DNA of 8,260 bases, taken from assembly GCA_014359855.1 (NCBI GenBank), contig JACIYQ010000107.1, forward strand, positions 1 through 8,260, read 5' to 3'. This document shows positions 1 through 5,822 of the stretch, piece after piece. Position 1 is the stretch's first letter. Every line of letters begins with the position of its first letter. The DNA is from Parvibaculum sp. (GTDB lineage: Bacteria; Pseudomonadota; Alphaproteobacteria; Parvibaculales; Parvibaculaceae). The translations under genes and the position numbers were made by a program. The notes under the pieces are model-generated. The model was not told the DNA's origin, made no database searches, and worked only from the letters and a program-made list of their open reading frames with translations.

Positions 1-306
1 ACGGCCATGCATGACGATGCCCTGGCTGCCGATGCCGACATTGGTGCCGATGACGGAGCGGAAGGCGGGCGAGGTACGGCCGAGCTCGAACATGAGGAGG
101 CATTCCTCCTCCATGGTGAGGCCGAGGCCGCCATATTCAACCGGCACGGAAATACCGAAGAGGCCGAGTTCCTTCATTTCCTCGACGATCTCGTCCGGAA
201 CCTTGTCGGATTCGGACACCTTGTCCTCGATCGGGCGAAGACGCTCATCGACGAAGCGGCGAACGGAGGAGATGAGCTGGTCGCGTGTTTCGGCGTCGAG
301 GGCCAT
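1..306 (-). CDS. Acyl-CoA dehydrogenase, N-terminal part (runs off the left edge)
   Basis: The first 102 codons are present and the rest lies outside the window. The translation begins MALDAETRDQLISSVRRFV and contains LGLFGISVPVEYGGLG, the signature of the acyl-CoA dehydrogenase N-terminal helical domain (PF02771), which helps form the acyl-CoA pocket. The family is FAD-dependent and makes trans-2-enoyl-CoA from acyl-CoA; the FAD-binding middle domain and catalytic base are not in view, so substrate length cannot be judged. The ATG at 306-304 is preceded by GGGAAG, a good Shine-Dalgarno sequence. It lies 85 nt downstream of the PAS_5 gene on the same strand but has its own promoter and a dyad over the control region. 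Family call is firm; specificity is unknown. Confidence 0.9.
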   Translation of the reverse strand, partial: MALDAETRDQLISSVRRFVDERLRPIEDKVSESDKVPDEIVEEMKELGLFGISVPVEYGGLGLTMEEECLLMFELGRTSPAFRSVIGTNVGIGSQGIVMHGR

Positions 307-311
307 GGGTC

Positions 312-343
312 TTCCCGCATTGCTGGTTCCAAGGTTGCGGGAA
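312..343. promoter_or_regulatory. Dyad TTCCCGCA-N16-TGCGGGAA over promoter and ribosome binding site
   Basis: A perfect 8-bp inverted repeat has arms at 312-319 and 336-343. The promoter-proximal arm overlaps the end of the predicted -10 box and the start-site region. The other arm contains the GGGAA of the Shine-Dalgarno sequence of the acyl-CoA dehydrogenase. If transcription starts near 335 the first arm is not in the RNA, so the repeat fits a DNA operator. If it starts further upstream it could be an RNA hairpin hiding the ribosome binding site. Confidence 0.4.
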
Positions 344-370
344 TTTAGGGCATGGCCTGGCGGGGGTCAA
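342..370 (-). promoter_or_regulatory. Predicted sigma70-type promoter of the acyl-CoA dehydrogenase at the left edge
   Basis: On the minus strand, TTGACC (370-365, five of six matches to TTGACA) is followed after exactly 17 nt by TAAATT (347-342, four of six matches to TATAAT). The expected start of transcription is near 335, giving a leader of about 30 nt to the ATG at 306. Spacing and matches are good, but there is no experimental support. Confidence 0.5.
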
Positions 371-391
371 AAGCGGCGATAAGGGCCGGAT

Positions 392-928
392 TTACCCGCG
401 CGGAAGCTCAACGGAGATCGCCGCGCCGAGAATCCTGTCGGTCCGGCTGCCATCGAGAGACAGGGGCAGATAGACAGCCTCCACGCTCACTTTGCCGCGA
501 GCGGTATATTCCATCGTGCCGGCAACGGCGTAGGGCCGCTGCTGTTCAGCCACGAACTTGTAGAAGCGGAACAGAACCTCGCTGAAACGGCCTGTATGCG
601 AGGGACTCTCCAGCACACGACGGCCGCGGAAATTGGCACCATGCGCATCCACGACATCGCCGCCGACGAGACGATAGGTGAGGTCGAACGGTTCCCAGTC
701 GACCTGGACCACCAGAAGATTCGGCATATGGCGGGCAAATCGGACAGGATCGATTTCGTCGGGGCGCGGCATGGCGCGAGCCCCGCGGACCTCGTTCCAA
801 TAGGCAAGCATGTCGCGGCAAAGCGGTTCGCGAAGTTCCTTGAGACGTCGAAAATCGATGCCATGCGCGTCCGCTTCGGCAAGCACTTCCGCGTCGCCGC
901 CGCGATGGGTTTCCACCTGTTGCATCAT
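392..928 (-). CDS. PAS_5-domain protein (PF07310 family)
   Basis: This 178-residue protein resembles the alphaproteobacterial PAS_5 family, thought to be a stand-alone PAS-like sensory or ligand-binding fold with no known partner or ligand. Landmarks are YWNEVRG (43-49), MPRPDEIDP (53-61), HMPNLLVVQV (67-76), the YRLVGGDVV strand (85-93) and the closing AVYLPLSLDG...DRILGAA segment (151-170). The length is typical for the family. There is no signal peptide, membrane segment or output domain, so it is probably cytoplasmic. ATG codons sit at 928 and 925, with an in-frame TGA 9 nt upstream that fixes the start; the AAGG upstream is only a weak ribosome binding site. It lies between a decayed relative and an acyl-CoA dehydrogenase. 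A link to lipid metabolism is inference from position. Confidence 0.8.
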   Translation of the reverse strand: MMQQVETHRGGDAEVLAEADAHGIDFRRLKELREPLCRDMLAYWNEVRGARAMPRPDEIDPVRFARHMPNLLVVQVDWEPFDLTYRLVGGDVVDAHGANFRGRRVLESPSHTGRFSEVLFRFYKFVAEQQRPYAVAGTMEYTARGKVSVEAVYLPLSLDGSRTDRILGAAISVELPRG

Positions 929-993
929 CGCGCATCAAACCTTCACATGACCCAGCCCGAGCCAGTGGCAGCAGCGTGCCGGGATTTTCCTAA

Positions 994-1007
994 CGGTTCG
1001 TGAACCG
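994..1007. promoter_or_regulatory. Palindrome CGGTTC-GT-GAACCG upstream of the PAS_5 gene
   Basis: This 14-bp near-perfect palindrome lies 66 nt upstream of the PAS_5 start, in non-coding DNA. Nearby are a direct repeat AACCGGA (1003-1009 and 1018-1024) and a 7-bp inverted repeat ATGTCTG (1009-1015) / CAGACAT (1051-1057). I see no convincing -35/-10 pair here. It could be an operator, but the short arms make chance possible. The rest of 929-1070 holds nothing else I recognise. Confidence 0.25.
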
Positions 1008-1070
1008 GATGTCTGCAAACCGGACCGACAGTGCCTTCCCCTTGAAGAAACAGACATTGCATCGCGGACC

Positions 1071-1247
1071 CTATTCCGGACCAATTCTGTAGGCCGCAAC
1101 GCCCGTGATGTGGCTCACGTCGCCATCGGCCCCTGCGAGCGGCAAATAGACGGCGGAGAAACGGCAGAAGCGACGGCTCGGGAAGCTCGTCAAGCGCCAG
1201 AAAGCGTGCGCTGTCCTCGACGGGCGCGATTCTGCTAAGGGCTGCTC
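1071..1247 (-). pseudogene. Remnant of a second PAS_5 gene (C-terminal part only)
   Basis: A 58-codon open stretch runs from just after a TGA (1250-1248) to a TAG (1073-1071). Its last 30 or so residues read FSAVYLPLAGADG...HITGVAAYRI, which aligns with the AVYLPLSLDG...RILGAAISV end of the intact PAS_5 protein next door. It has no ATG or GTG and no recognisable PAS core. In the other minus-strand frames between 1250 and 1413 I could not find the missing N-terminal part. I read this as the tail of a duplicated and decayed paralogue. The residues before about codon 30 have no recognisable similarity, so the 5' limit is approximate. Confidence 0.6.
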
Positions 1248-1250
1248 TCA

Positions 1251-1413
1251 TTTCCATTGCTGCCTTTGGTGATCCTGACAGCAATCTGCCCCGGCTTGCG
1301 TAACGAAGCTCTGAATTCCGGCCACGAACTGGAAAACCGGCCCTGCGATTTGGGAACCGCCGCCCTTCCTGATAAAAGCGCCGCATCCGAATTCGAAGAC
1401 AGGTTATTTGCAG
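1251..1413. other. Non-coding stretch upstream of the thioesterase
   Basis: No gene is recognisable here on either strand. A possible weak plus-strand promoter is TTGGGA (1350-1355), 16 nt, ATAAAA (1372-1377), which would give a leader of about 30 nt for the thioesterase. Open frames crossing this stretch on both strands have no family resemblance. Confidence 0.3.
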
Positions 1414-1857
1414 ATGAATACAAGCCTGAGCAGCCGTCTCGCGGGGTACGAGACATGGGAGGGGCATGATCCTTTCGAAGATCACGCCGGGCCCTTCTTC
1501 TTTCGCAAGAACGCGGACGGAACGGTGACTTGCGCCTTCGAGGCGACGCCCGTGCATTGCAATGGCGCCGGCTTCCTTCATGGTGGCCTTCTGATGACCT
1601 TTGCGGATTTTTCGCTGTTTGCCTTCGGCCGCGACATTCTGGAGGGTCCGTCGGTGACGGTCTCTTTCGCGGCGGAATTCACAGCAGCGGCCGGCGCGGG
1701 CGAGTTCATCGAGGCGCGGGGTGAAGTGGTCCGCAACACCGGCAGCATGGTTTTCCTGCGCGGGCAGGTTTTCACCGGGAAGGGCGCGGATGAACGCATC
1801 CTGCTCAACTTCTCCGGTATCGTGAAGCGGGTGAAAAAGCGGCCGCTCGAAAAATAG
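1414..1857 (+). CDS. PaaI-like hotdog-fold acyl-CoA thioesterase
   Basis: This 147-residue protein belongs to the 4HBT/PaaI hotdog thioesterases, which hydrolyse acyl-CoA thioesters to free acid and CoA, usually as homotetramers in the cytoplasm. The family signature N-x-x-G-x-x-H-G-G is present as HCNGAGFLHGG (N50, H56-G58), followed by MTFADFSLF with D65 at the position of the usual catalytic Asp. The central strand VTVSFAAEF (81-89) and the C-terminal strand pair are also as expected. I chose the ATG at 1414, with GACAGG about 10 nt upstream; a TTG at 1408 would add two residues but lies too close to that sequence. It precedes the flavin oxidoreductase by 54 nt with no terminator, so co-transcription is likely. 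It could save CoA or release a stalled acyl group; the actual substrate is unknown. Confidence 0.88.
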   Translation: MNTSLSSRLAGYETWEGHDPFEDHAGPFFFRKNADGTVTCAFEATPVHCNGAGFLHGGLLMTFADFSLFAFGRDILEGPSVTVSFAAEFTAAAGAGEFIEARGEVVRNTGSMVFLRGQVFTGKGADERILLNFSGIVKRVKKRPLEK

Positions 1858-1911
1858 CGCGCCAGTACCGATATCCCGGACAAGGCCCCCTGCATCAGGA
1901 AAGCGAACCTC

Positions 1912-2952
1912 ATGGTCAGCTTGAGCGTTCTCGACCAATCTCCCATCCGCAAGGGCGGCACCGCGGCCGAAGCGATTGCGAACACGATCGACCTGGCACA
2001 GCAAGCGGAACGCTTTGGCTATAACCGTTACTGGCTCGCCGAACATCACAACACATCGTCCTTCGCAGGTTCGGCGCCCGAAGTGCTGATCGGAGCGGTG
2101 GCGGCGGCGACCGGCCGCATTCGCGTCGGCTCGGGCGGTGTGATGCTGCCGCATTACAGTCCGCTCAAGGTGGCGGAATGTTTCCGCGTTCTGGAAACGC
2201 TCTATCCCGGCCGCATCGATCTCGGGCTCGGCCGCGCGCCGGGCGGCGACCTGCGCACGACGCGGGCGCTGCAGCCCGGACCGCAGGCCTATGACGTCGG
2301 TGTCTTTCCGCAACAGGTCGAATTGCTGCGGCAGTTCCTCGAGGATTCGACGGGGCTTCAGGGCGAGGAAGGCGGCTTCCCTGGCGACCACCCCTATCTC
2401 GGCCTTCATGCCACGCCGCGCGGTCCCGGCATGCCGGACCTCTGGATGCTCGGCTCGGGCGGCGACGGCGCCATCATCGCAGCGCAGTTCGGCATGGCCT
2501 ATTGCTTCGCGCATTTCATCAACCAGGATGCGGGAACGCAGCCGCTCGACCTCTACCGGCGCAACTTCCGCGCGTCCCGCGACCTCGCCAGCCCTCGCGG
2601 TTCCATCGCCGTCTCGGTCACGGTTGCGGATACGGAGGAAGAGGCAAAGCGCATCGCGGCATCGCGCAACCTCTGGGTGATGCATCTGCTGCAGAACCGC
2701 GCTGGCGCCTTTCCCTCCATCGAGGAAGCTCTCGACTATCCCTACACGGATGAAGACAAGATCATGCTCCGCGCCATCGAGCAGCGGGGCTTTGCCGGTA
2801 CGCCGGAGCAGGTGCGCGGACGCCTCCTTGCGCTGGGCGAGGCACATGGTGTCGACGATTTCGTCATCCTGACGATCACCTACGACCAGAAGGACCGCGT
2901 GCGCTCCTACGAGCTGCTGGCGGAGGCGATGGGCGTGAAGGCACCGTCCTGA
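1912..2952 (+). CDS. Luciferase-like (LLM class) flavin-dependent oxidoreductase
   Basis: This 346-residue protein has the bacterial luciferase-like TIM-barrel fold (PF00296). Characteristic segments are MVSLSVLDQSPI at the N-terminus, ERFGYNRYWLAEHH (33-46), the glycine-rich RIRVGSGGVMLPHYSPLKVAE (69-89) and LGLGRAPGGD (104-113). The pattern is closest to the MsnO8/YhbW-like single-subunit group, normally FMN-dependent and needing reduced flavin from a separate reductase; none is encoded in this window. Such proteins oxidise small organic compounds, but the substrate cannot be read from sequence. Length is normal. AGGAAAG at 1896-1902 sits 9 nt before the ATG. It follows the thioesterase on the same strand and ends at a convergent gap. 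Family is firm, substrate unknown. Confidence 0.92.
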   Translation: MVSLSVLDQSPIRKGGTAAEAIANTIDLAQQAERFGYNRYWLAEHHNTSSFAGSAPEVLIGAVAAATGRIRVGSGGVMLPHYSPLKVAECFRVLETLYPGRIDLGLGRAPGGDLRTTRALQPGPQAYDVGVFPQQVELLRQFLEDSTGLQGEEGGFPGDHPYLGLHATPRGPGMPDLWMLGSGGDGAIIAAQFGMAYCFAHFINQDAGTQPLDLYRRNFRASRDLASPRGSIAVSVTVADTEEEAKRIAASRNLWVMHLLQNRAGAFPSIEEALDYPYTDEDKIMLRAIEQRGFAGTPEQVRGRLLALGEAHGVDDFVILTITYDQKDRVRSYELLAEAMGVKAPS

Positions 2953-3026
2953 CCTAATCGGCCATCATCCGGTGCAGTGGACCCTCACCTGCCATTTCCG
3001 CTCCTCCCAAAGCGCGCCGCGTGATC

Positions 3027-3041
3027 GTAAATGCAGTTTAC
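3027..3041. promoter_or_regulatory. AT-rich dyad GTAAA-N5-TTTAC
   Basis: A perfect 5-bp inverted repeat with a 5-nt spacer, inside the most AT-rich part of the gap and about 45 nt upstream of the stem-loop cluster. It might be an operator or promoter element for whatever is transcribed from 3084 onward. No clear -35/-10 pair accompanies it, so confidence is low. Confidence 0.2.
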
Positions 3042-3083
3042 TAATTTCACCCGTTCACGCACTGACCGGAGGCGTATTCTTCC

Positions 3084-3237
3084 GGCGGTTCAGGCTGCGT
3101 TCAGGTTGGAACCGCCATTGTCACTCTTGCCGATGGGTCGAGAGGTCATCGGAAACGTGTCCGCCCGGGTTCTTCAGGCACGGGCGGGACGTATTGGCGG
3201 CGTCCGTTCCGTACCCCGCGGACGCCGCCTCTTTCGT
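3084..3237 (+). ncRNA. Candidate structured RNA made of consecutive stem-loops
   Basis: Four hairpins lie end to end. GGCGGTTC/GAACCGCC has arms at 3084-3091 and 3109-3116. CCGATG/CATCGG is at 3130-3135 and 3147-3152. CCGCCCG/CGGGCGG is at 3161-3167 and 3181-3187, extendable past a bulge to 3159 and 3190. An 11-bp stem has arms at 3196-3206 and 3219-3229 and is followed by TCTTTCGT. A fifth, bulged hairpin is at 3242-3261. TTCAGG occurs three times, in or at the edge of the first and third loops. I do not recognise SRP RNA, 6S RNA or a known riboswitch. The plus strand is preferred because the T-rich run follows the strongest stem on that strand. It could be an independent small RNA or the 3' end of the oxidoreductase transcript. 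Confidence 0.3.
3196..3237 (+). terminator. Probable intrinsic terminator in the convergent gap
   Basis: An 11-bp perfect GC-rich stem (arms 3196-3206 and 3219-3229, 12-nt loop) is followed by TCTTTCGT. The stem is strong, but the T-run is short and interrupted and the site is about 245 nt past the stop of the oxidoreductase. It would stop plus-strand transcripts before they enter the transporter gene antisense. Confidence 0.45.
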
Positions 3238-3342
3238 CCCGGCGCTCTTATGCAGAGGCGCTCGGACGCGAGAACCCGCGCATGCGAGGCATGGCCGATT
3301 TACAGAGCCTTATGACGTCCTCTCTCGATGTTGTGTTTCATA

Positions 3343-4602
3343 TCAGACAATGAGGCCGACGACCGCCCCCGTCATGGAGATCGCGAGTGTGCCGGAGACA
3401 ATGGCGCGGGTGCCGAGCGTCACGATCTCAAGACGCCTTGAGGGCACGAGCGCCGTCAATCCGCCGATCAGGATGCCGACCGAACCGAAATTGGCGAAGC
3501 CGCAAAGCGCATAGACCATGATGAGGGTCGAGCGCTCCGACAAGGCGCCTTCCGGCAGGCGGGCAAGGTCCAGATAGGCGATGAACTCGTTCAGGATCGT
3601 CTTCGTGCCCATCAATTGTCCAGCGAGATGCATTTCATCCGCCGGTATACCCATGGCCCAGACGAGCGGGGAAAAGATCCAGCCGAGAATCCGCTGAAGC
3701 GTGAGCGGCGCGTCCCAGACATCGGGCAGGAGGCCCAGGATGATATTGGTGAGCGCGACGAGCGCGACCATCACGACCAGCATGGCAATGATGTTGAGGA
3801 GAAGCTGAAGGCCCTCGAAAGTGCCGCGCGTGACCGCGTCCATGCTGCTCTGATATTCGAGATGGGGTACGTCGCCGCCGATGCCCGTCGGGGTTGCATC
3901 CGGCTCTTCCGGCACCATGAGACGAGCGATGAGGATGCCGGCAGGCAGCGAAATCAGCGACGCGACGAGAATCTGGCCGAGTGCACCGGGCACGACACTT
4001 CCGATGATGCTTGCATAGAGCACGAGCACCGTGCCCGAGACGGTGGCGAGACCGACTGTCATGGTCATGAAGAATTCGGCGCGCGTCAGCCTTTCCAGAT
4101 AAGGCCGGATGAGGAGCGGCGCCTCCACCATGCCGACAAAGGCGTTTGCGGCGGAGGCGAGGCCGACGGCGCCACCGATGCCCAGGCTCTTCTGCAGGAG
4201 ATAGCCAAAACCGCGCGTGACCCAGCCAAGCACCCGCCAATACCAGAGCAACGCCGAGAGCGCCGACATGACGAGCACCAGCGGCAGGGCCTGGAAGGCA
4301 AGGATGAAACTGTTTTGCGGGGCGGTCGTTTCAAAGGGCGCGGCGCCGCCACCGATATAGCCGAAGACGAAGCCCGTTCCCGCTCGCGTCGCCTCCGTCA
4401 GAGCGTCCACCATGCCGTTCAGCGCGAGAAGCACGCCCTGCGACGCCGGAACCTTCAACAAGAGGAGCGCGAGACCGAGCTGGATGGCCAGCGCCGCCGC
4501 AACCGCCCGGACCGGAAAGGTCCGCCTGTTCTCGCTCAGGCCCCAGGCAAGGGCGATGATGAGGGCGAGCCCGAAGGCGCTCTGGAGAGAGGACAAGGTC
4601 AT
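3343..4602 (-). CDS. Concentrative nucleoside transporter (CNT family, NupC-like)
   Basis: This 419-residue, very hydrophobic inner-membrane protein is a CNT family symporter that imports nucleosides with a cation gradient. The three family regions are in order: N-terminal helices (about 8-50), the gate domain (about 75-125), and the transport core with FVGMVEAPLLIRPYL (155-169), LMGTKTILNEFIAYL (330-344) and ALCGFANFGSVGI (365-377). E339, N371 and S374 correspond to the ribose-binding Glu, Asn and Ser of the Vibrio cholerae protein. The base-binding Gln-Thr(Ser)-Glu motif of characterised members reads Met158-Val159-Glu160 here, so base selectivity may differ. The ATG at 4602 lacks a good ribosome binding site; no better in-frame start is visible. 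It is divergent from the dehydrogenase gene and convergent with the oxidoreductase. It may serve purine or pyrimidine salvage, apparently unrelated to its neighbours. Confidence 0.92.
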   Translation of the reverse strand: MTLSSLQSAFGLALIIALAWGLSENRRTFPVRAVAAALAIQLGLALLLLKVPASQGVLLALNGMVDALTEATRAGTGFVFGYIGGGAAPFETTAPQNSFILAFQALPLVLVMSALSALLWYWRVLGWVTRGFGYLLQKSLGIGGAVGLASAANAFVGMVEAPLLIRPYLERLTRAEFFMTMTVGLATVSGTVLVLYASIIGSVVPGALGQILVASLISLPAGILIARLMVPEEPDATPTGIGGDVPHLEYQSSMDAVTRGTFEGLQLLLNIIAMLVVMVALVALTNIILGLLPDVWDAPLTLQRILGWIFSPLVWAMGIPADEMHLAGQLMGTKTILNEFIAYLDLARLPEGALSERSTLIMVYALCGFANFGSVGILIGGLTALVPSRRLEIVTLGTRAIVSGTLAISMTGAVVGLIV

Positions 4603-4649
4603 TGAGGAGGGCTTTCGGGCAGATTTCGAGGGTTTAGGCGGGCTCCAAC

Positions 4650-4677
4650 ATCATAAGGCGAGGCGGGCGCAAAGCAA
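4650..4677 (-). promoter_or_regulatory. Predicted promoter of the nucleoside transporter
   Basis: On the minus strand TTGCTT (4677-4672) is followed after 16 nt by TATGAT (4655-4650), five of six matches to TATAAT. The start site would lie near 4643, about 40 nt before the ATG. The -35 box is weak, so the -10 carries the call. Confidence 0.4.
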
Positions 4678-4700
4678 CGAGGCCGCAGCGGAAGCCTCCC

Positions 4701-4729
4701 TTGACCCTCGGGCGGGTCTCATGCACAAA
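4701..4729 (+). promoter_or_regulatory. Possible promoter of the hydroxyacyl-CoA dehydrogenase gene
   Basis: TTGACC (4701-4706, five of six to consensus), a 17-nt spacer, then CACAAA (4724-4729), a poor -10. The start would be near 4736, about 100 nt before the ATG, leaving a leader that contains the GGGCAT repeats. A weak -10 is compatible with a promoter that needs an activator. Confidence 0.35.
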
Positions 4730-4745
4730 GTCCCGCACGTTTTTC

Positions 4746-4780
4746 AGGGCATGCCCTTTCAACCCCCGAAAGTGGGGCAT
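4746..4780. promoter_or_regulatory. Palindrome AGGGCATGCCCT plus a third GGGCAT copy
   Basis: AGGGCATGCCCT at 4746-4757 is a perfect 12-bp palindrome. A further GGGCAT at 4775-4780 can pair with ATGCCC at 4751-4756, and the adjoining TTTC (4757-4760) with GAAA (4768-4771), forming an imperfect hairpin. It lies about 10-45 nt after the predicted start of the dehydrogenase transcript. Further on are a CGGCCC/GGGCCG pair (4785-4790, 4807-4812) and AACGG-G-CCGTT (4804-4814). Operator or leader structure are both possible; no regulator is encoded in the window. Confidence 0.35.
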
Positions 4781-4835
4781 CCGGCGGCCCATTTCCGGTC
4801 TTGAACGGGCCGTTAGTCCAACTGGAGAAATACCC

Positions 4836-5741
4836 ATGAGCATTCGTTTTGACGGCAAGGTCGCCATCGTGACCGGCGCGGGCGGCGGTCTTGGCCGGTC
4901 CCATGCGCTGGAACTCGCGCGGCGCGGCGCGAAAGTGGTGGTGAACGACCTTGGCGGCGACCGCACGGGCGCGGGCGGCTCGTCGGAAGCGGCCAAGAAG
5001 GTGGTCGAGGAGATCAAGGCGCTTGGCGGCGAAGCGATCGCCAACGGCTCGTCGGTCACGGATGACGAAGGCGTCGCCAACATGGTCAAGCAGACCATGG
5101 AACAGTGGGGCCGCATCGACATCCTGATCAACAATGCCGGCATCCTTCGCGACAAGTCCTTCTCCAAGATGGAAATCTCCGACTTCCAGCTCGTCGTCGA
5201 CGTTCACCTGATGGGCACCGTGAAGCCGACCAAGGCCGTCTGGGAAATCATGAAGGAGCAGAATTACGGCCGCATCGTCGTGACCGCCTCCTCCACCGGC
5301 CTCTACGGCAACTTCGGTCAGACGAACTACGGCGCGGCGAAGCTCGCCGTTGTCGGCTTCATCAACACGCTGAAGCTCGAAGGCCAGAAGAACAACATCC
5401 ACTGCAACGCGCTGGCGCCGGTCGCCTATACGCGCATGACCTCCGACCTGATGCCGCCGGAAGCCGAACAGATGCTGACGCCGGACGCGGTTTCGCCGGG
5501 CGTGATGTTCCTCGTGTCGGAACAGGCCCCGACGGGCATGATCCTTTGCGCGGGTGCCGGCGTTTTCGCCGCCGCGCGCATGGAAGAAGCCGAAGGCATC
5601 TTCCTCGGCCGCGACGGGCTGACGGCAGAGAAGGTCGCCGAGAACTGGGACAAGATTTCCGACTTCTCGAACGCCACGCCCTTCTTCATGGGTGGCGAGC
5701 AGACCGGCAAGTTCTTCAAGCTGGCGACGGGCGGCAAGTAA
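4836..5741 (+). CDS. Short-chain dehydrogenase, MFE-2-type (3R)-hydroxyacyl-CoA dehydrogenase
   Basis: This 301-residue protein is a classical-type SDR that closely resembles the N-terminal dehydrogenase domain of peroxisomal multifunctional enzyme type 2 (HSD17B4), which oxidises (3R)-hydroxyacyl-CoA to 3-ketoacyl-CoA with NAD. It has the cofactor loop TGAGGGLG (13-20), VVVNDLGGD (34-42) whose Asp38 favours NAD over NADP, NNAG (99-102), and the catalytic Ser152, Tyr165 and Lys169 (NYGAAK). RFDGKVAIVTGAG, NNAGILRDKSF, YGNFGQ and NIHCN are shared with MFE-2, and the C-terminal WDKISDFSNA fits the same group. Unlike MFE-2 there is no hydratase or SCP-2 domain. GGAGAAA 5 nt before the ATG at 4836 fixes the start, and a strong terminator follows. 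It likely acts in beta-oxidation of fatty or branched acyl-CoA. Steroid substrates remain possible. Confidence 0.9.
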   Translation: MSIRFDGKVAIVTGAGGGLGRSHALELARRGAKVVVNDLGGDRTGAGGSSEAAKKVVEEIKALGGEAIANGSSVTDDEGVANMVKQTMEQWGRIDILINNAGILRDKSFSKMEISDFQLVVDVHLMGTVKPTKAVWEIMKEQNYGRIVVTASSTGLYGNFGQTNYGAAKLAVVGFINTLKLEGQKNNIHCNALAPVAYTRMTSDLMPPEAEQMLTPDAVSPGVMFLVSEQAPTGMILCAGAGVFAAARMEEAEGIFLGRDGLTAEKVAENWDKISDFSNATPFFMGGEQTGKFFKLATGGK

Positions 5742-5767
5742 GCCGTCCTCACGGCGGGAAAGATCGA

Positions 5768-5793
5768 GGGGAGCCCTGGCGGCTCCCCTTTTT
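5768..5793 (+). terminator. Rho-independent terminator of the dehydrogenase gene
   Basis: A perfect 8-bp stem GGGGAGCC/GGCTCCCC (5768-5775 and 5781-5788) with a 5-nt loop is followed at once by five T residues, 27 nt past the stop codon. This shows the dehydrogenase is a monocistronic or last gene. Confidence 0.9.
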
Positions 5794-5822
5794 CGTTCCG
5801 GGCACCACCTATCCGGACACAT

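Larger units (their letters stand above)
2953..3342. other. 390-nt convergent intergenic region without a convincing gene
   Basis: This gap separates the plus-strand oxidoreductase from the minus-strand transporter. The open frames in it are arginine-rich, lack ribosome binding sites, match no family I know and use third positions unlike the neighbouring genes. What it does hold is a run of inverted repeats from 3084 to 3261, described separately, and an AT-rich dyad at 3027-3041. I see no tRNA or insertion sequence. Confidence 0.6.

Noticed and set aside
1235..1456. A 73-codon minus-strand frame considered as the missing N-terminus of the PAS_5 remnant
   Set aside because: I could not match any part of it to the PAS_5 core, and it overlaps the thioesterase start antisense.
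943..2847. A 634-codon open frame on the minus strand
   Set aside because: It lies antisense to the thioesterase and flavin oxidoreductase, both firm family matches. Its translation is arginine- and alanine-rich with no domain, as expected from codon bias in GC-rich DNA.
3084..3116. GGTTCAGG / GGTTGGAACC considered as a tRNA T-arm
   Set aside because: No acceptor stem, anticodon arm or CCA-proximal pairing could be built around it.
3031..3315. A possible 94-residue protein in the convergent gap
   Set aside because: There is no ribosome binding site, it is Arg-rich, its codon use is unlike the neighbours, and it coincides with the stem-loop cluster.
3616..4605. A 329-codon plus-strand open frame
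   Set aside because: It is the antisense of the nucleoside transporter; its very charged composition mirrors hydrophobic codons of the real gene.
5811..5820. TGTCCGGAT (minus strand) as a terminal inverted repeat of the IS element
   Set aside because: No matching partner with proper orientation is found at the other edge; the similar ACCGGACA at 6084-6091 is inside transposase codons.
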